From Nemertoderma westbladi (lineage: Eukaryota > Xenacoelomorpha > Nemertodermatida > Nemertodermatidae), in the NCBI GenBank assembly GCA_032718475.1, contig JAUCBJ010002651.1:1-35545 (forward strand): a DNA stretch of 35,545 nucleotides, written 5' to 3'. This document shows positions 24,619 to 34,639 of the stretch, piece by piece (the stretch's first letter is position 1; each line of letters begins with the position of its first letter). Under the pieces are notes generated by a model. The model did no database searches. It worked only from the letters and a program-made list of their open reading frames with translations, and had not been told where the DNA came from. Both the position numbers and the translations under genes were made by a program.

Positions 24619-25660
24619 ACCAGTTCGACATGGCGGCATTGGGATCCGTGATCCGACGGTGCGCCGTGGCCCCGCCCGTGAGGCGTCTCTCGCTGGAACG
24701 GTCAGGGTGGTTGACGCCATGACTACCGGTCGCCCCCTCCATGTCGCGGACCACGCAGCCTGTCTCGCCTCCGCCCTCGCCGAGAGCCGGATCACTCAGG
24801 ATGCGGCCTACAAGGTGATACAGATGAGCGCACTCCAAGCCATTCCCTCGGAACGACGACGCACCGTCGAACGTACGATGTCCCATAAGACTGGGGGATG
24901 GTTGACGGCGCAGCCCTCTATGGTCGACCACACTGACCTCGACCCAGAGGTGTTCCGGGACAACCTCGCCTTGAGGTATGGACGGACGCCGCCGGGCCTC
25001 CCGGCAAAGTGCGAGGGGTGTGGGGAGTCGTTCTCGACGTCCCATGCCCTTAATTGCAAGTCGGGGGGCCTGATCATAAAGCGGCACAACGAGGTGAGGG
25101 AGGTGTTCGGGGACCTCATTGCGTCCGCGTTCGGGGGCTCATGCGTCCAGCGGGAGGTTACGTTGGCGTCCGGCTACCTGGACAGACAGGGCCGCGAGGT
25201 GGGTGGAGTTAGGGCGGATCTCCTGGCGAGGGGAGTCTGGGCCGAACAGAGGGTGGCGTCTTTCGACATTGCGATTGTTAACGCCGACGCCCCCTCATAC
25301 GTTAATCGGTCCCTGGACTCCGTACTCGAGCAGCGAGTTCGTTCCAAGATGGTCCACTACAGCGGGGTGTGTGAAGATCGTCGGATCTCCTTCACCCCCC
25401 TAGTCGGAACCACCGATGGGGTGTGGTGCAAGGAGGCCGATATTCTGATCCGCCACCTCGCTGAGACCCTCGTGGCCCGGCAGCGGGGGATGCGAGAGCG
25501 AGGCCTAGCTTGTGTGTTAGGGGGAGTGCGGAGGCGCTTACAGTTCGCGCTTCTGCGCTCGAGCTCCCTGTGCCTGCGTGGTGGTAGGCGGCCATGGAGG
25601 GTGCTCGGATTTGGGGATGGTGCCGGTCTGCGGGGGTCTGACCTTCCTGATCGGTACTGA
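24619..25660 (+). CDS. C-terminal part of a retroelement polyprotein: CCHC zinc motif and nuclease-like domain (5' truncated)
   Basis: An uninterrupted frame of about 347 codons reads from the insertion's left edge to a stop at 25660. There is no native start, since the 5' end is lost; a GTG at 24659 is internal. Numbering from that GTG, the visible parts are a C-x2-C-x7-H-x3-C motif (C118, C121, H129, C133), RHNEVRE (142-148), RADLLARGVW (185-194), FDIAI (202-206) and a basic C-terminus RRRLQFALLRSSSLCLRGGR. The order CCHC, RHN, (P/A)D, D resembles the restriction-like PD-(D/E)XK endonuclease region of R2-type elements, which nicks the target DNA. This is a family-level inference. With no reverse transcriptase it cannot be autonomous, but the frame is intact, suggesting recent insertion. 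Confidence 0.72.
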
Positions 25661-25791
25661 TCCCTTGCCTCTGAGCTCCAACATATCCTTCCGGTGCTTT
25701 GGTGGTAGGCCCGATGATATTTGTGTGGTGGCGGAATTAATTTTGTTATTTTTGGTGCACATCTTTTTAATTTATGATTTAAGATTATTTA
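24619..25791 (+). mobile_element. 5'-truncated retroelement insertion with 14-bp target-site duplication
   Basis: A GC-rich block lies in AT-rich DNA, bounded by a perfect direct repeat TTATATCAGGTTAT at 24605-24618 and 25792-25805. The insertion opens inside an ORF (PVRHGGIGIRDP, a common segment after the reverse transcriptase domain) and ends after an AT-rich 3' tail. 5' truncation plus a target-site duplication is the expected product of target-primed reverse transcription. Confidence 0.82.
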
Positions 25792-25805
25792 TTATATCAG
25801 GTTAT

Positions 25806-26990
25806 TTGGTTTCACCACGAAATATTTATGGCGAAACGTTAGTATAAGTACACCGTGATTAGTTACAGTACAGGTATAATTCTCAAAAGTCAATAACAAG
25901 AAAATGTACGGAAGTTTTATGGTGATAATAAGGCGAGCCTTAGCGCACAATTATAATTTTTAATTAGGGCAAAATTTCATGTTCGTCTCTGTCTGTAATG
26001 AAGAATTCATTCGTAAAAACTTTTTGAAGATTTTAACCATTTTAACCAAATTTTGTATGGTCATACTAGAGAAAAGTTCCATTATTTTTGAAAGTTACGA
26101 GCAAATACCTCTCGAAATTTTGACTCCATATCAAATCGAATTTGTTTCGAACTTGCTCAAGTTCGCGTGCTGCGCGATGCCCCACGAACGTGTAACCTTG
26201 TGTTACTACATTCAGATTCACCTAAGTACGCTTCATATACTTAAAGTAGTTATAGGACCCCCTTTAACGAACATATACAGTCCGTACTTTGTTGGTTGTT
26301 AACCTGTCTGTAAATAATTACGACAGCCCCATTTGGGTTTAAACATGTATTACAAATTGTTTACAAAATGTTTAAAAAATTGTAATATGCCTACATACAT
26401 ACAGTATTACGATAAATCTAAATATGTTAATCTAATATATTCTATCATACTGTCTATTTTATATCGGAATTTGATGGCATAAAAATTAGTTGTACCGTAC
26501 GTTAAATTTAATATTATGGTTTAGGTTTATAAATTGTCTTTTAATGTTATTTTAATTTATTTACTGAAGACGTCCGTGAGGATGAAATGTCCATATAAAT
26601 AGAAACTGTTTTCGTTAACCGTGGCATTAGACCCTTTCTACAGTCATTATCCGTAAAGTTATACGAAATCAGACACTTTCGCGCCGTTTCCAAATTTAAA
26701 CATAACAAACATTGTTTAATTCCAGGCGACTTTGGCAATAAACTTATAATTTTATCAATCCTGTAATTATTGCAGTTGAAAGCGGACACCCCACGCCGAT
26801 TCCAACCTTAACATATTAAATTGCAGGCGAGTTTAGAGTAAGAAACTCATCATTCCATATCTATAAATTATAGAACCAACATAAACATTAACTGTTGACT
26901 GTCATTACTCTGATTTAATCTCTTACGGCATTTACTAACTCGCCTAACATGGCCCTCTACATACTGACGGTTGTTGGACTATCTGGTTAT
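25806..26990. other. Intergenic region with small unrecognised open frames
   Basis: Frames at 25979-26302 (plus, 107 codons) and 26789-26547 (minus, 80 codons) have no recognisable domain or supporting signals. I regard them as chance or as old transposon debris. Confidence 0.4.
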
Positions 26991-26993
26991 GGA

Positions 26994-28833
26994 GGGTGTA
27001 AACGTAAAACTTGTCCGTAAGTAAACCTATCCTTAAACCTGTTTGTAAACCTGTTCGTAAACCTGTCCGTAAACCTAAACCTGTCCGTAAACCTAAACCT
27101 GTACTTAAACCTGTCCGTAAACCTGTTTGTAAACCTGTCTGTAAACCTTTCCCCAAACTTCTCCGTAAACCTGTTCATAAACCTGTACTTAAACCTGTCC
27201 GTAAACCTGTTCGTAAACCTGTTCGTAAACCTGTCCGTAAACCTTTCCCCAAACTTCTCTGTAAACCTGTTCGTAAACCTGTTTGTAAACCTGTACTTAA
27301 ACCTGTTCGTAAACCTGTTCGTAAACCTGTCCGTAAACCTTTCCCCAAACTTCTCCGTAAACCTGTCCGTAAACCTTTCCCCAAACTTCTCCGAAAACCT
27401 GTTCATAAACCTGTACTTAAACCTGTCCGTAAACCTGTTCGTAAACCTGTTCGTAAACCTGTTCGTAAACCTGTCCGTAAACCTTTCCCCAAACTTCTCC
27501 GTAAACCTGTTCGTAAACCTGTCCGTAAACCTTTCCCCAAACTTCTCTGTAAACCTGTCCGTAAACCTGTTTGTAAACCTGTACTTAAACCTGTTCGTAA
27601 ACCTGTCCGTAAACCTTTCCCCAAACTTCTCCGTAAACCTGTCCGTAAACCTTTCCCCAAACTTCTCCGTAAACCTGTACTTAAACCTGTCCGTAAACCT
27701 GTTCGTAAACCTGTTCGTAAACCTGTCCGTAAACCGTTCCCCAAACTTCTCCGTAAACCTGTTCGTAAACCTGTCCATAAACCTGTTCGTAAACCTGTCC
27801 GTAAACCTTTCCCCAAACTTCTCCATAAACCTTTCCCCAAACTTCTCCGTAAACCTGTTCATAAACCTGTACTTAAACCTGTCCGTAAACCTGTTCGTAA
27901 ACCTGTTCGTAAACCTTTCCCCAAACTTCTCCGTAAACCTGTTCGTAAACCTGTCCATAAACCTTTCCCCAAACTTCTCTGTAAACCTGTCCGTAAACCT
28001 GTTTGTAAACCTGTACTTAAACCTGTTCGTAAACCTGTTCGTAAACCTGTCCGTAAACCTTTCCCCAAACTTCTCCGTAAACCTGTCCGTAAACCTTTCC
28101 CCAAACTTATCCGTAAACCTGTTCATAAACCTGTACTTAAACCTGTCCGTAAACCTGTTCGTAAACCTGTCCATAAACCTGTCCGTAAACCTTTCCCCAA
28201 ACTTCTCCGTAAACCTGTTCGTAAACCTGTCCATAAACCTGTTCGTAAACCTGTCCGTAAACCTTTCCCCAAACTTCTCCATAAACCTGTCCGTAAACCT
28301 TTCCCCAAACTTCTCCGTAAACCTGTTCGTAAACCTTTCCCCAAACTTCTCCGTAAACCTGTCCGTAAACCTGTCCATAAACCTGTTCGTAAACCTGTCC
28401 ATAAACCTGTTCGTAAACCTGTCCGTAAACTTCTCCGTAAACCTTTCCCCAAACTTCTCCGTAAACCTTTCCCCAAACTTCTCCATAAACCTGTCCGTAA
28501 ACCTTTCCCCAAACTTCTCCGTAAACCTGTCCGTAAACCTTTCCCCAAACTTCTCTGTAAACCTTTCCCCAAACTTCTCCGTAAACCTTTCCCCAAACTT
28601 CTCCGTAAACCTTTCCCCAAACTTCTCCGTAAACCTTTCCCTAAACTTCTCCATAAACCTGTCCATAAACCTTTCCCCAAACTTCTCCGTAAACCTGTCC
28701 GTAAACCTTTCCCCAAACTTCTCCGTAAACCTTTCCCCAAACTTCTCCGTAAACCTGTCCATAAACCTGTTCGTAAACCTAAACTTCTCCATAAACCTGT
28801 CCGTAAACTGCTGTCCGTTTTACGTTTACACCC
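26994..28833. mobile_element. 12-bp minisatellite bounded by 17-bp terminal inverted repeats
   Basis: GGGTGTAAACGTAAAAC at 26994-27010 is perfectly inverted as GTTTTACGTTTACACCC at 28817-28833. Between them are about 150 copies of a 12-bp unit in two main types, CCTGTCCGTAAA and the pair CCTTTCCCCAAA + CTTCTCCGTAAA, mixed in higher-order patterns. Because the period is a multiple of three, both strands show 600-residue open frames (KPVRKPVR on plus, TDRFTNRF on minus) that I do not regard as genes. A non-autonomous transposon with an expanded internal array fits best; I could not settle its target-site duplication. Confidence 0.72.
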
Positions 28834-28834
28834 G

Positions 28835-29350
28835 TTATTACCCTATGAGACCGCCAACTGGGTGATTAACAGTTTAAAGTAAATGCCACTGCCTCAGATG
28901 GCGGCACACATCAATTGAATTATAGGGAAACAATTAAAATCCCCCTGGATTGATAATTATATTAAATATTAAAAATTCTTTACCGCCTTGGCCTTTAATT
29001 TTAATGCGGTTGACGGTTCTACAGTAATGAATTATTATTTATTTCGTTCTTGTTAGAAGAACCGTGTGAAGAACCACCAAAATTTGTATAAAATTTTGGA
29101 TAATAATTCGAAAAATTAATAATCGTCTTTTTGGCATTTTTTCTGCTCTACTATAAAACGTACATGTTGGACCAAGTTGGAGATGTGTGCATTGTACTTG
29201 ACACAATTGAACCAGGCGTATTGCGTAGCATTTGTTGGTAATATATATGTATATTTGTATATATATAACAATATGAAATCAATATACGATTGAACCGGCT
29301 ATATATTTTAATGTATTTTAGACAGATTTAACAATAAACTAATTCATTCA
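28835..29350. other. Intergenic region downstream of COQ2
   Basis: AT-rich, with the probable COQ2 3' UTR at its right end. No further gene seen. Confidence 0.5.
29307..29312 (-). terminator. Candidate poly(A) signal of COQ2
   Basis: TTTAAT on the plus strand is ATTAAA on the minus strand, about 40 nt after the COQ2 stop. The position is plausible, but the surroundings are AT-rich, so it is weak. Confidence 0.3.
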
Positions 29351-29353
29351 ATA

Positions 29354-30436
29354 TCAAGATACATTATCAGTATCTATCGTATCTTTACGAAAACGAAATA
29401 AATTAGCCCCAACTATAATAACGAACAACAACAAACCTAGACGACTGTTATCTACAAACTTACTCCAGCAGTTTGGCGGAGAGTGAATGTCTAGAAGTTG
29501 GATCTCTTGGTAGAGTCTGTAAGCGATGTAGGTGATACCTAGGTGGTAAAGGATTCCCTGATGGGCAGCTATCCCGCTCACATAGAGCAACCCGACCATA
29601 CCGGATGCGAAACGAGACAACCAAAGTTTAGTTTCGTCTCCAAATAGAATCGCCGTGGATTTAACTCCAACACGCAAGTCGTCGTGGATATCTTGATGAG
29701 CGTAAATCGTGTCGTAGTAGAGAGTCCAACACATGAAGGAGAGAAATAATGGAATGGAAGCGAGTTGGAACGAACCGGTAACCATGGGCCAGGCCATAAG
29801 AGCTCCCCAGTTAATAGTGACTCCAAGGAAAGCTTGAGGCCAGTAGGTGTATCGCTTCATGGCGGGGTAAAGGGTTACTAATGCAACGCATGGAAGGGCA
29901 ACTACAAACGTAGTCCAGTTGAATGTTAGCAGAAGAGCCCCTGCTACGGTCAACTGAGCTGCGAAATAGTACAGAGCCTGTTGGCGATCGAGTTCCCCAG
30001 AGGCGAGAGGCCGGTTCGCTGAGCGAGTCACCTTGCGGTCTATATCGATATCCCACCAGTCGTTTATAGTGCAGCCCGCGCCCCGCATTACCAGTATTAC
30101 CACCGCTCCTATACACACCTTACTTAGGATCCACAGACTGGGCAGGTAGCCTGCTGGGGTAGCCATGGCGACGCCGCAGATGGCGGGGGCTAGGATTAGG
30201 TAGGTGCCGGTAGGAGAACCTAAACGTGAGAGTCTGGCGTATGGTTGCCAATGTCTGAATGTCGAGGTAAATCCTCGACTAACTCCTGCATAGATGATAG
30301 AGCCGACCTTAAAGAAAACCTGCGCGGAAGGTATTAATGTATCCTTCTGGAGCTGTTTGAGTTTAATTTGCGACTTAGACATAAAATATTTAGCTTGCCT
30401 CGCAATTGGTTTTACTCTGTCAATAAACGGTTTCAT
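29354..30436 (-). CDS. COQ2: 4-hydroxybenzoate polyprenyltransferase, mitochondrial (ubiquinone synthesis)
   Basis: COQ2 is a UbiA-family prenyltransferase of the mitochondrial inner membrane that attaches the polyprenyl tail to 4-hydroxybenzoate, the first membrane step of ubiquinone synthesis. The frame gives 360 residues from ATG 30436; an upstream in-frame TTG at 30457 and a stop further up leave this as the first ATG. Residues 1-65 are basic and hydroxylated, fitting a mitochondrial presequence. The first Asp-rich motif is MRGAGCTINDWWDIDIDRKV (N125, D126, D129), followed by TRSANRP. The second is YDTIYAHQDIHDD (D242, D249, D252, D253) followed by KST. YWPQ and NWGAL are also family hallmarks. 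Several hydrophobic helices surround the motifs. Length is typical of the family. The whole domain is in a single exon, whereas vertebrate COQ2 has several introns. No disabling change is seen. Confidence 0.95.
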   Translation of the reverse strand: MKPFIDRVKPIARQAKYFMSKSQIKLKQLQKDTLIPSAQVFFKVGSIIYAGVSRGFTSTFRHWQPYARLSRLGSPTGTYLILAPAICGVAMATPAGYLPSLWILSKVCIGAVVILVMRGAGCTINDWWDIDIDRKVTRSANRPLASGELDRQQALYYFAAQLTVAGALLLTFNWTTFVVALPCVALVTLYPAMKRYTYWPQAFLGVTINWGALMAWPMVTGSFQLASIPLFLSFMCWTLYYDTIYAHQDIHDDLRVGVKSTAILFGDETKLWLSRFASGMVGLLYVSGIAAHQGILYHLGITYIAYRLYQEIQLLDIHSPPNCWSKFVDNSRLGLLLFVIIVGANLFRFRKDTIDTDNVS

Positions 30437-30457
30437 CGTTTTATTATAAGGTTTCAA

Positions 30458-30830
30458 ATATTTTTCTATTATATTTAAATAATACGCGCCTCCCTTTTCT
30501 AATGACTTTAACTTTGCGTTAAGCAGTTAAGGAAATCCACATTTCGATTATTTTCCGCTCGCAGTGGTTTGGCTTTGGGCCTAGTGTTATTGTTATTGCT
30601 CGATAACTTTGTTTGCTGAGTGACATTGACATTGAATGGATGTTTGAGTCTGGAGCTGAACAACTGTATCGAACTGAGATTTAACAACACCATCATATTA
30701 TTATTAGGTTTATATAGGCCTATTAATTATTTAAAAGCGGTAAAGTTATAATAGCAAGCCTGCAAGCCCAACCAAAGCAGCAACACCAAAACAGCCAACA
30801 GGTACTGGCTCCTGTATGGAATCCATCCAA
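30458..30830. promoter_or_regulatory. Upstream region of COQ2
   Basis: Presumed 5' UTR and promoter by position. No clear core promoter motif. It includes TAGGCCTA at 30715. Confidence 0.3.
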
Positions 30831-30835
30831 AAAGT

Positions 30836-31256
30836 GCGCCAGATAGCGCGCCGACCAATTTTTATGCGCGCCGCGCGCCGATGTAATTTCGAAGCAACCA
30901 CCGTGCACCGAAATTTTTAAGCGCGCCGCGTCAATGCAATTTCAATTTTGAAGGAGTGTAACCAGTCTGCCAATGTCAGTACTTCTGTACCTGTCCCTGT
31001 ACAGCAGTCTGGCAGTAACCATACAAAGGAAAAAAGAAAAGCGAGCCGAAATTTTTAAACAGCTACCAGTAATGCAATTTTTAAGGCACTTCCGTAATAG
31101 ACCAACAAAGCCCACCAGTAATAGCCCACCAACAAATCGGCGCCGGTTTTTAATTTTGGGAGCGCCACGCGCCAAAGCCGGCGCGCTTTACGATTTTCGA
31201 GCGCGCCACGCGCCACATTGGCGCGCTTTTTTTTGTAAAGCGCGCCGGATTACTCC
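30836..31256. repeat. Degenerate repeat rich in GCGCGCC and CGCGCCA palindromes
   Basis: GCGCGCC-type words recur (near 30846, 30867, 30922, 31179, 31202, 31225, 31240), alternating with T-rich stretches such as CGAAATTTTTAA and TGCAATTTT. The spacing suggests a degenerate unit of about 60-70 bp. The terminal part (31177-31250) has several overlapping inverted repeats, for example TTGGCGCGCTTT against AAAGCGCGCCGG. Confidence 0.6.
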
Positions 31257-31267
31257 GGCGCAAAGTG

Positions 31268-31510
31268 TAGGCCTATGGATTTCAGTCTGGTACTGGCCGT
31301 ACTGCAGTACTGTTATGAGCTACATCAGTACATACTCAAACTCCATAGGCCTACTGACACTGTAGTACCATACAGACAGACAGACTACATTTACGATAGC
31401 CAGAAATTTGTAGGTGCATGTCATCATTAGAACAGTAGATTTGATAATTGTTAGTACCTGTACTTCAGTACTTGTACCTGTACTGTTAGTACCGATCTGC
31501 TACCGGTACC
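31268..31510. repeat. Low-complexity AGTAC / TGTAC-rich stretch
   Basis: Shuffled AGTACTG, TACTGT and CAGTAC words without fixed period, with TAGGCCTA at 31268 and 31346. Not coding. Confidence 0.5.
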
Positions 31511-31539
31511 TAGGTGAACCTCTCTGCACTCTAGATCAG

Positions 31540-31725
31540 GGGCGGTATTCATAAATGTGACTAACTAGGAACTTAGTCCTAGTCACATCAAGTTAGTAAG
31601 TGCTTGTACTAATTCGGTATTCAGAGAAGTTGGTGCTACTTATTACTAACGTATTTAGTACTAGTTGTTGCTAAACTCGCATTCATAGAATTTAGTCTTA
31701 CTTAAGTTAGTATTAGCTGTAACTT
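31540..31725. mobile_element. MITE-like end with nested inverted repeats
   Basis: Begins CAGGGGCGGTATTCATAAAT. Internal inverted repeats are TGACTAACTAGGAACTTAG against its near complement CTAGTCACATCAAGTTAGT, and GCATTCATAGAATTTAGT and TTCGGTATTCAGAGA echo the start. No transposase is seen. Confidence 0.4.
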
Positions 31726-31959
31726 AAATTTATTGTCACATGAAGATGTCACAAAGTTGGTAAGACTGTAAGAACGCTTACTTATTCTATGTTGGCCGGT
31801 TGTAACCACAATCACCACTAAGGATGAACCAATAAAAATCGAAACGGGCCAATGTGCAATAAAAGGAATTCGACACAGATGCGACTTTAACATCCACTGC
31901 AACCCTATAAGAGTCACAGGATGAATAAACATCAATACAAGGTGATAATCACATGTAGA

Positions 31960-32792
31960 AACAGCTCAATATGAACACCTCAATAACATTGATTTCTCGA
32001 TACCGAAACTGGACATACCACGAGTCACAACCATACTCGGTATGGACTGCCCCACAGGACACCAGCTCTTCACAGTCACATATGGACCGAATCAATCACA
32101 AGAGCCAATCGCAATACAGACACCATTCGGGTGGTATCTTAGTGAACTGATACACACTAACGGACACAATAAGATGTACAACACACTGCATCAGGATGTA
32201 AAATGTCTGCAACCATCAATGAAGCAGATGAAACAACAGAAGAACAACTAAAAAGACTCATTGTTCAAGACTACAGTAAATTACATAGCCTAAAACAGGG
32301 GCTATCCATACAAAATAAATATGCAGAAGATGCATAAATTTGACGCTAAAATTCGATGGTTGAAAATATACAATCAGAATGCTTTGGAAACAACCAAAGA
32401 AACTCCTACCAAATAATAGGCAAATGGTAGTAAATAGACTAACTCTAGAAAAACCCTGATAAAGTGGCATACCTCCAAAGGGCAATACAAAAAAAGTATG
32501 TCGACAGAGGATGGGCTATTAAACTACCTCATGAGGAACCGGGTTCAGACTACACATACTACTTACCACTACATGTCGTGGTCGATAAAAGGAAAGGAAA
32601 CAAATAAGAATGGTTGTCAATGTAGCATCAAAGGCAAAAGGGAAATCCTTAAATGACTTCCTACTCGAAGGACCAAATATCTACAATATAGGTATAAGGT
32701 CGTTCTACTCCTCCGATATGGAAAACTCATATTTATATGCAACATCAAGGCTATGTTCAACATGGTAAATGTCACCAAAGAAGACGGCAACT
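31960..32792 (+). pseudogene. BEL/Pao-type LTR retrotransposon relic, protease-to-reverse-transcriptase region
   Basis: Plus-strand frames show, in the BEL/Pao order: IPKLDIPRVTTILGMDCPTG and IAIQTPFGW (spacer after the protease), PNNRQMVVNRL, YVDRGWAIKLPHEEPGSDYT (start of the reverse transcriptase), then, after a frame change, SLNDFLLEGPNI and ICNIKAMFNMV. The last is the position of the first catalytic Asp, which is changed to Asn. Several stops and frameshifts interrupt it. The rest of the element is missing and no LTRs are seen, so it is an inactive fragment. Confidence 0.8.
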
Positions 32793-32860
32793 GTGATGTA
32801 TCTATATACAGTACTGGTTGCGGGATATACTATAGATATTACTATTAGATTATTATTATA

Positions 32861-33403
32861 AGCGACGATGAGGAGGATTCCTCACGGTTCACAAGGGATG
32901 ATATCCTCAGTCTTACCACTGACGATCCTGCATTACTTACTCGGCTCGATCTTAAAGCTTATTTCGCCACTCTTAACATCTCATTAGACCCCAAAACTTC
33001 CACAGTTCAACTACGGAAAGAACAGTGGAAAGTTATTCAAACGGAACTCGGCCGAACCCAACTTCAACAAGAAAATCAAAGCGATTCAACACTTGCTACT
33101 CTCCTATCTCATATAGATACACGGGATGAGATCCTAGATCAGGAATGCCGGACAGAGATGGACGAGGAACGGCGTATTAGAAACAAGGAACTTAGTCGGA
33201 TACTCGGTGCTTTACATACCAGTAACAGTACCCCGGGTATCGATACCCCGGCAACCCGGGTTCAGAATCTTATCATATTAGTAAAGTACTACCTAATGGC
33301 AAGTTACTGGCATGATAATTTTACTAAAATTTTACAATTACCACATTTTGCATTATTTGTTAAGGAATTAAGTAATACTTGCCAAGTACAGTATAGATTT
33401 TAA
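32861..33403 (+). CDS. Open frame of 180 codons, unrecognised (gag-like or exon)
   Basis: An uninterrupted frame without its own good start (first internal ATG at 33158). It begins SDDEEDSSRFTRDDILSLTT after an AG and holds LDLKAYFATLNISLDPKTST, a SAP-like helix pair, then a charged helical stretch with EERRIRNKELSRILGALH. The part after about residue 147 looks non-coding-like. It follows the BEL/Pao relic by 70 bp, and a retroelement gag origin is possible. I do not recognise the family. Confidence 0.4.
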   Translation, partial: SDDEEDSSRFTRDDILSLTTDDPALLTRLDLKAYFATLNISLDPKTSTVQLRKEQWKVIQTELGRTQLQQENQSDSTLATLLSHIDTRDEILDQECRTEMDEERRIRNKELSRILGALHTSNSTPGIDTPATRVQNLIILVKYYLMASYWHDNFTKILQLPHFALFVKELSNTCQVQYRF

Positions 33404-34070
33404 GAAATATTTGGGTGGGCACTTATCATGCAATGCACTTTCCAAATTCTTAACAAATTTTGTATTCCTAGAATATACTTTCTGTGACTTTATAACTTGA
33501 CAAACATTTCATAAGTACTTTAGTGGTGCTTGACACACATTGCAATTATAAATCAGACACATGATTCATCGCCAATAAATGACTCATTCAGTCATTTTGT
33601 GGTCAGTAGGCCTACTGCAGAGTTGCGTTTATTGAGTTTTCTTTATTTACATTTAATTGTTTAATGAGTTTTGCTTACTTAAATAAAATAGTGTTAGTGT
33701 TTTGTTACTTTAATTTTTACTGGTAGTTTTATTGCTGTTTGTTTACTTCAATTCAATTGTTTATTGTATTTTGTACTCTTTAATTCTGTAATTATTGTTT
33801 ATCGAGTTTTGTAATCTTGAATTGTTTAGTGCCTTTTGTATGCTTGTTTTGTTTATTTTTTTATTTATTTTATTTGTACTGTTTATATCGTTAATGAAAT
33901 ATTTATGGTTTGCCTAATTGTCTGATTGTTGCTAATTGGCAATTGTAATTGGATTAATGCCTAATTGATATACAATTAAAATTCAAATTATTTAAATGTT
34001 GTGAAATTTGCTTAATAACAATTGAATTTGGAAGAATTGGAATTTAAAAAAGGCCTCATAATCCAAAGAC
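33404..34070. other. T-rich region with diverged TTGTTTATTGAGTTTT words
   Basis: Variants of TTTATTGAGTTTTG recur from 33630 to 33860 with irregular spacing, a degenerate simple repeat. No gene seen. Confidence 0.5.
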
Positions 34071-34079
34071 ATACAATGA

Positions 34080-34630
34080 ACTTGTTGGGGATGTTGTTGG
34101 GGATCTGGCCTCTCTAGCATTTGGACCACGAAACGTGACAGACGGAACCCATAGTCAGAGACCAGCCTGGATTAAGTGGAGAGGCAGGACTTTGGTGTGA
34201 TGTATGAGTTCCGGGGGCATTCAACCGGCAGACTCAGGCGTTGTTAGATATCAGGGTCGTAAACCTTGACGCCGAGTCGTATGCGGGACGCCGCCCATGA
34301 GGGTCCTAGAATCTGCGGAGGACGCTAAAACCGCACTATATGCGGAACCAGCGAGACAGAGGAGAGCGGACTTTGCACCCTTCGTAGTCTCTTGCGATGG
34401 AGTTCTGGCACCGCAGTCCAACAAGCTCCTGAGAATCTTCGCTGATAGGTTGCACCACAACTGGGACAGACCTTATAGCACCGTCATGGAGTGAGTTCGC
34501 CGCCGTGTGCAGTTCACAATAGTTCGAGGGGCTTCTCATTGCATCAGGGGGTCGAGGCTAAAGTGGCGCAGTGGTCTGGGTACGGAGGATGGAGCTGGAT
34601 TGCCGATCACTCCACTCGTCTGACTCTGTA
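34080..34630 (+). pseudogene. Decayed relative of the CCHC/nuclease retroelement C-terminus
   Basis: In broken plus-strand frames: GDLASLAFGPRNVTD (compare GDLIASAFGG in the 24.6 kb copy), VVNLDAESYAGR (compare IVNADAPSYVNR), RADFAPFVVSCDGV (compare ISFTPLVGTTDGV), and finally RRRVQFTIVRGASHCIRG and EDGAGLPI (compare RRRLQFALLRSSSLCLRG and GDGAGLRG). Frameshifts and stops disrupt it. It belongs to the same domain family but is too diverged to be the same recent insertion. Confidence 0.72.
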
Positions 34631-34639
34631 AACTGAATC

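Noticed and set aside
25979-26302. 107-codon plus-strand frame as a gene
   Set aside because: It has no recognisable domain, sits in AT-rich sequence and has no supporting splice or start signal.
1-28833. Biological meaning of four of five array periods (51, 39, 30, 12) being divisible by three
   Set aside because: Only the 51-bp array touches coding sequence; for the others there is no reason for frame selection, and the coincidence is modest.
26987-28882. Open frames of 601 and 623 codons on opposite strands (EKFGERFTDRF and KPVRKPFPKLL)
   Set aside because: A 12-bp tandem unit gives open frames on both strands. There is no start context, signal or non-repeat domain, and the array is bounded by inverted repeats.
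30973-31365. 130-codon plus-strand frame
   Set aside because: It lies across the GCGCGCC-rich degenerate repeat and low-complexity sequence; its composition is explained by the repeat.
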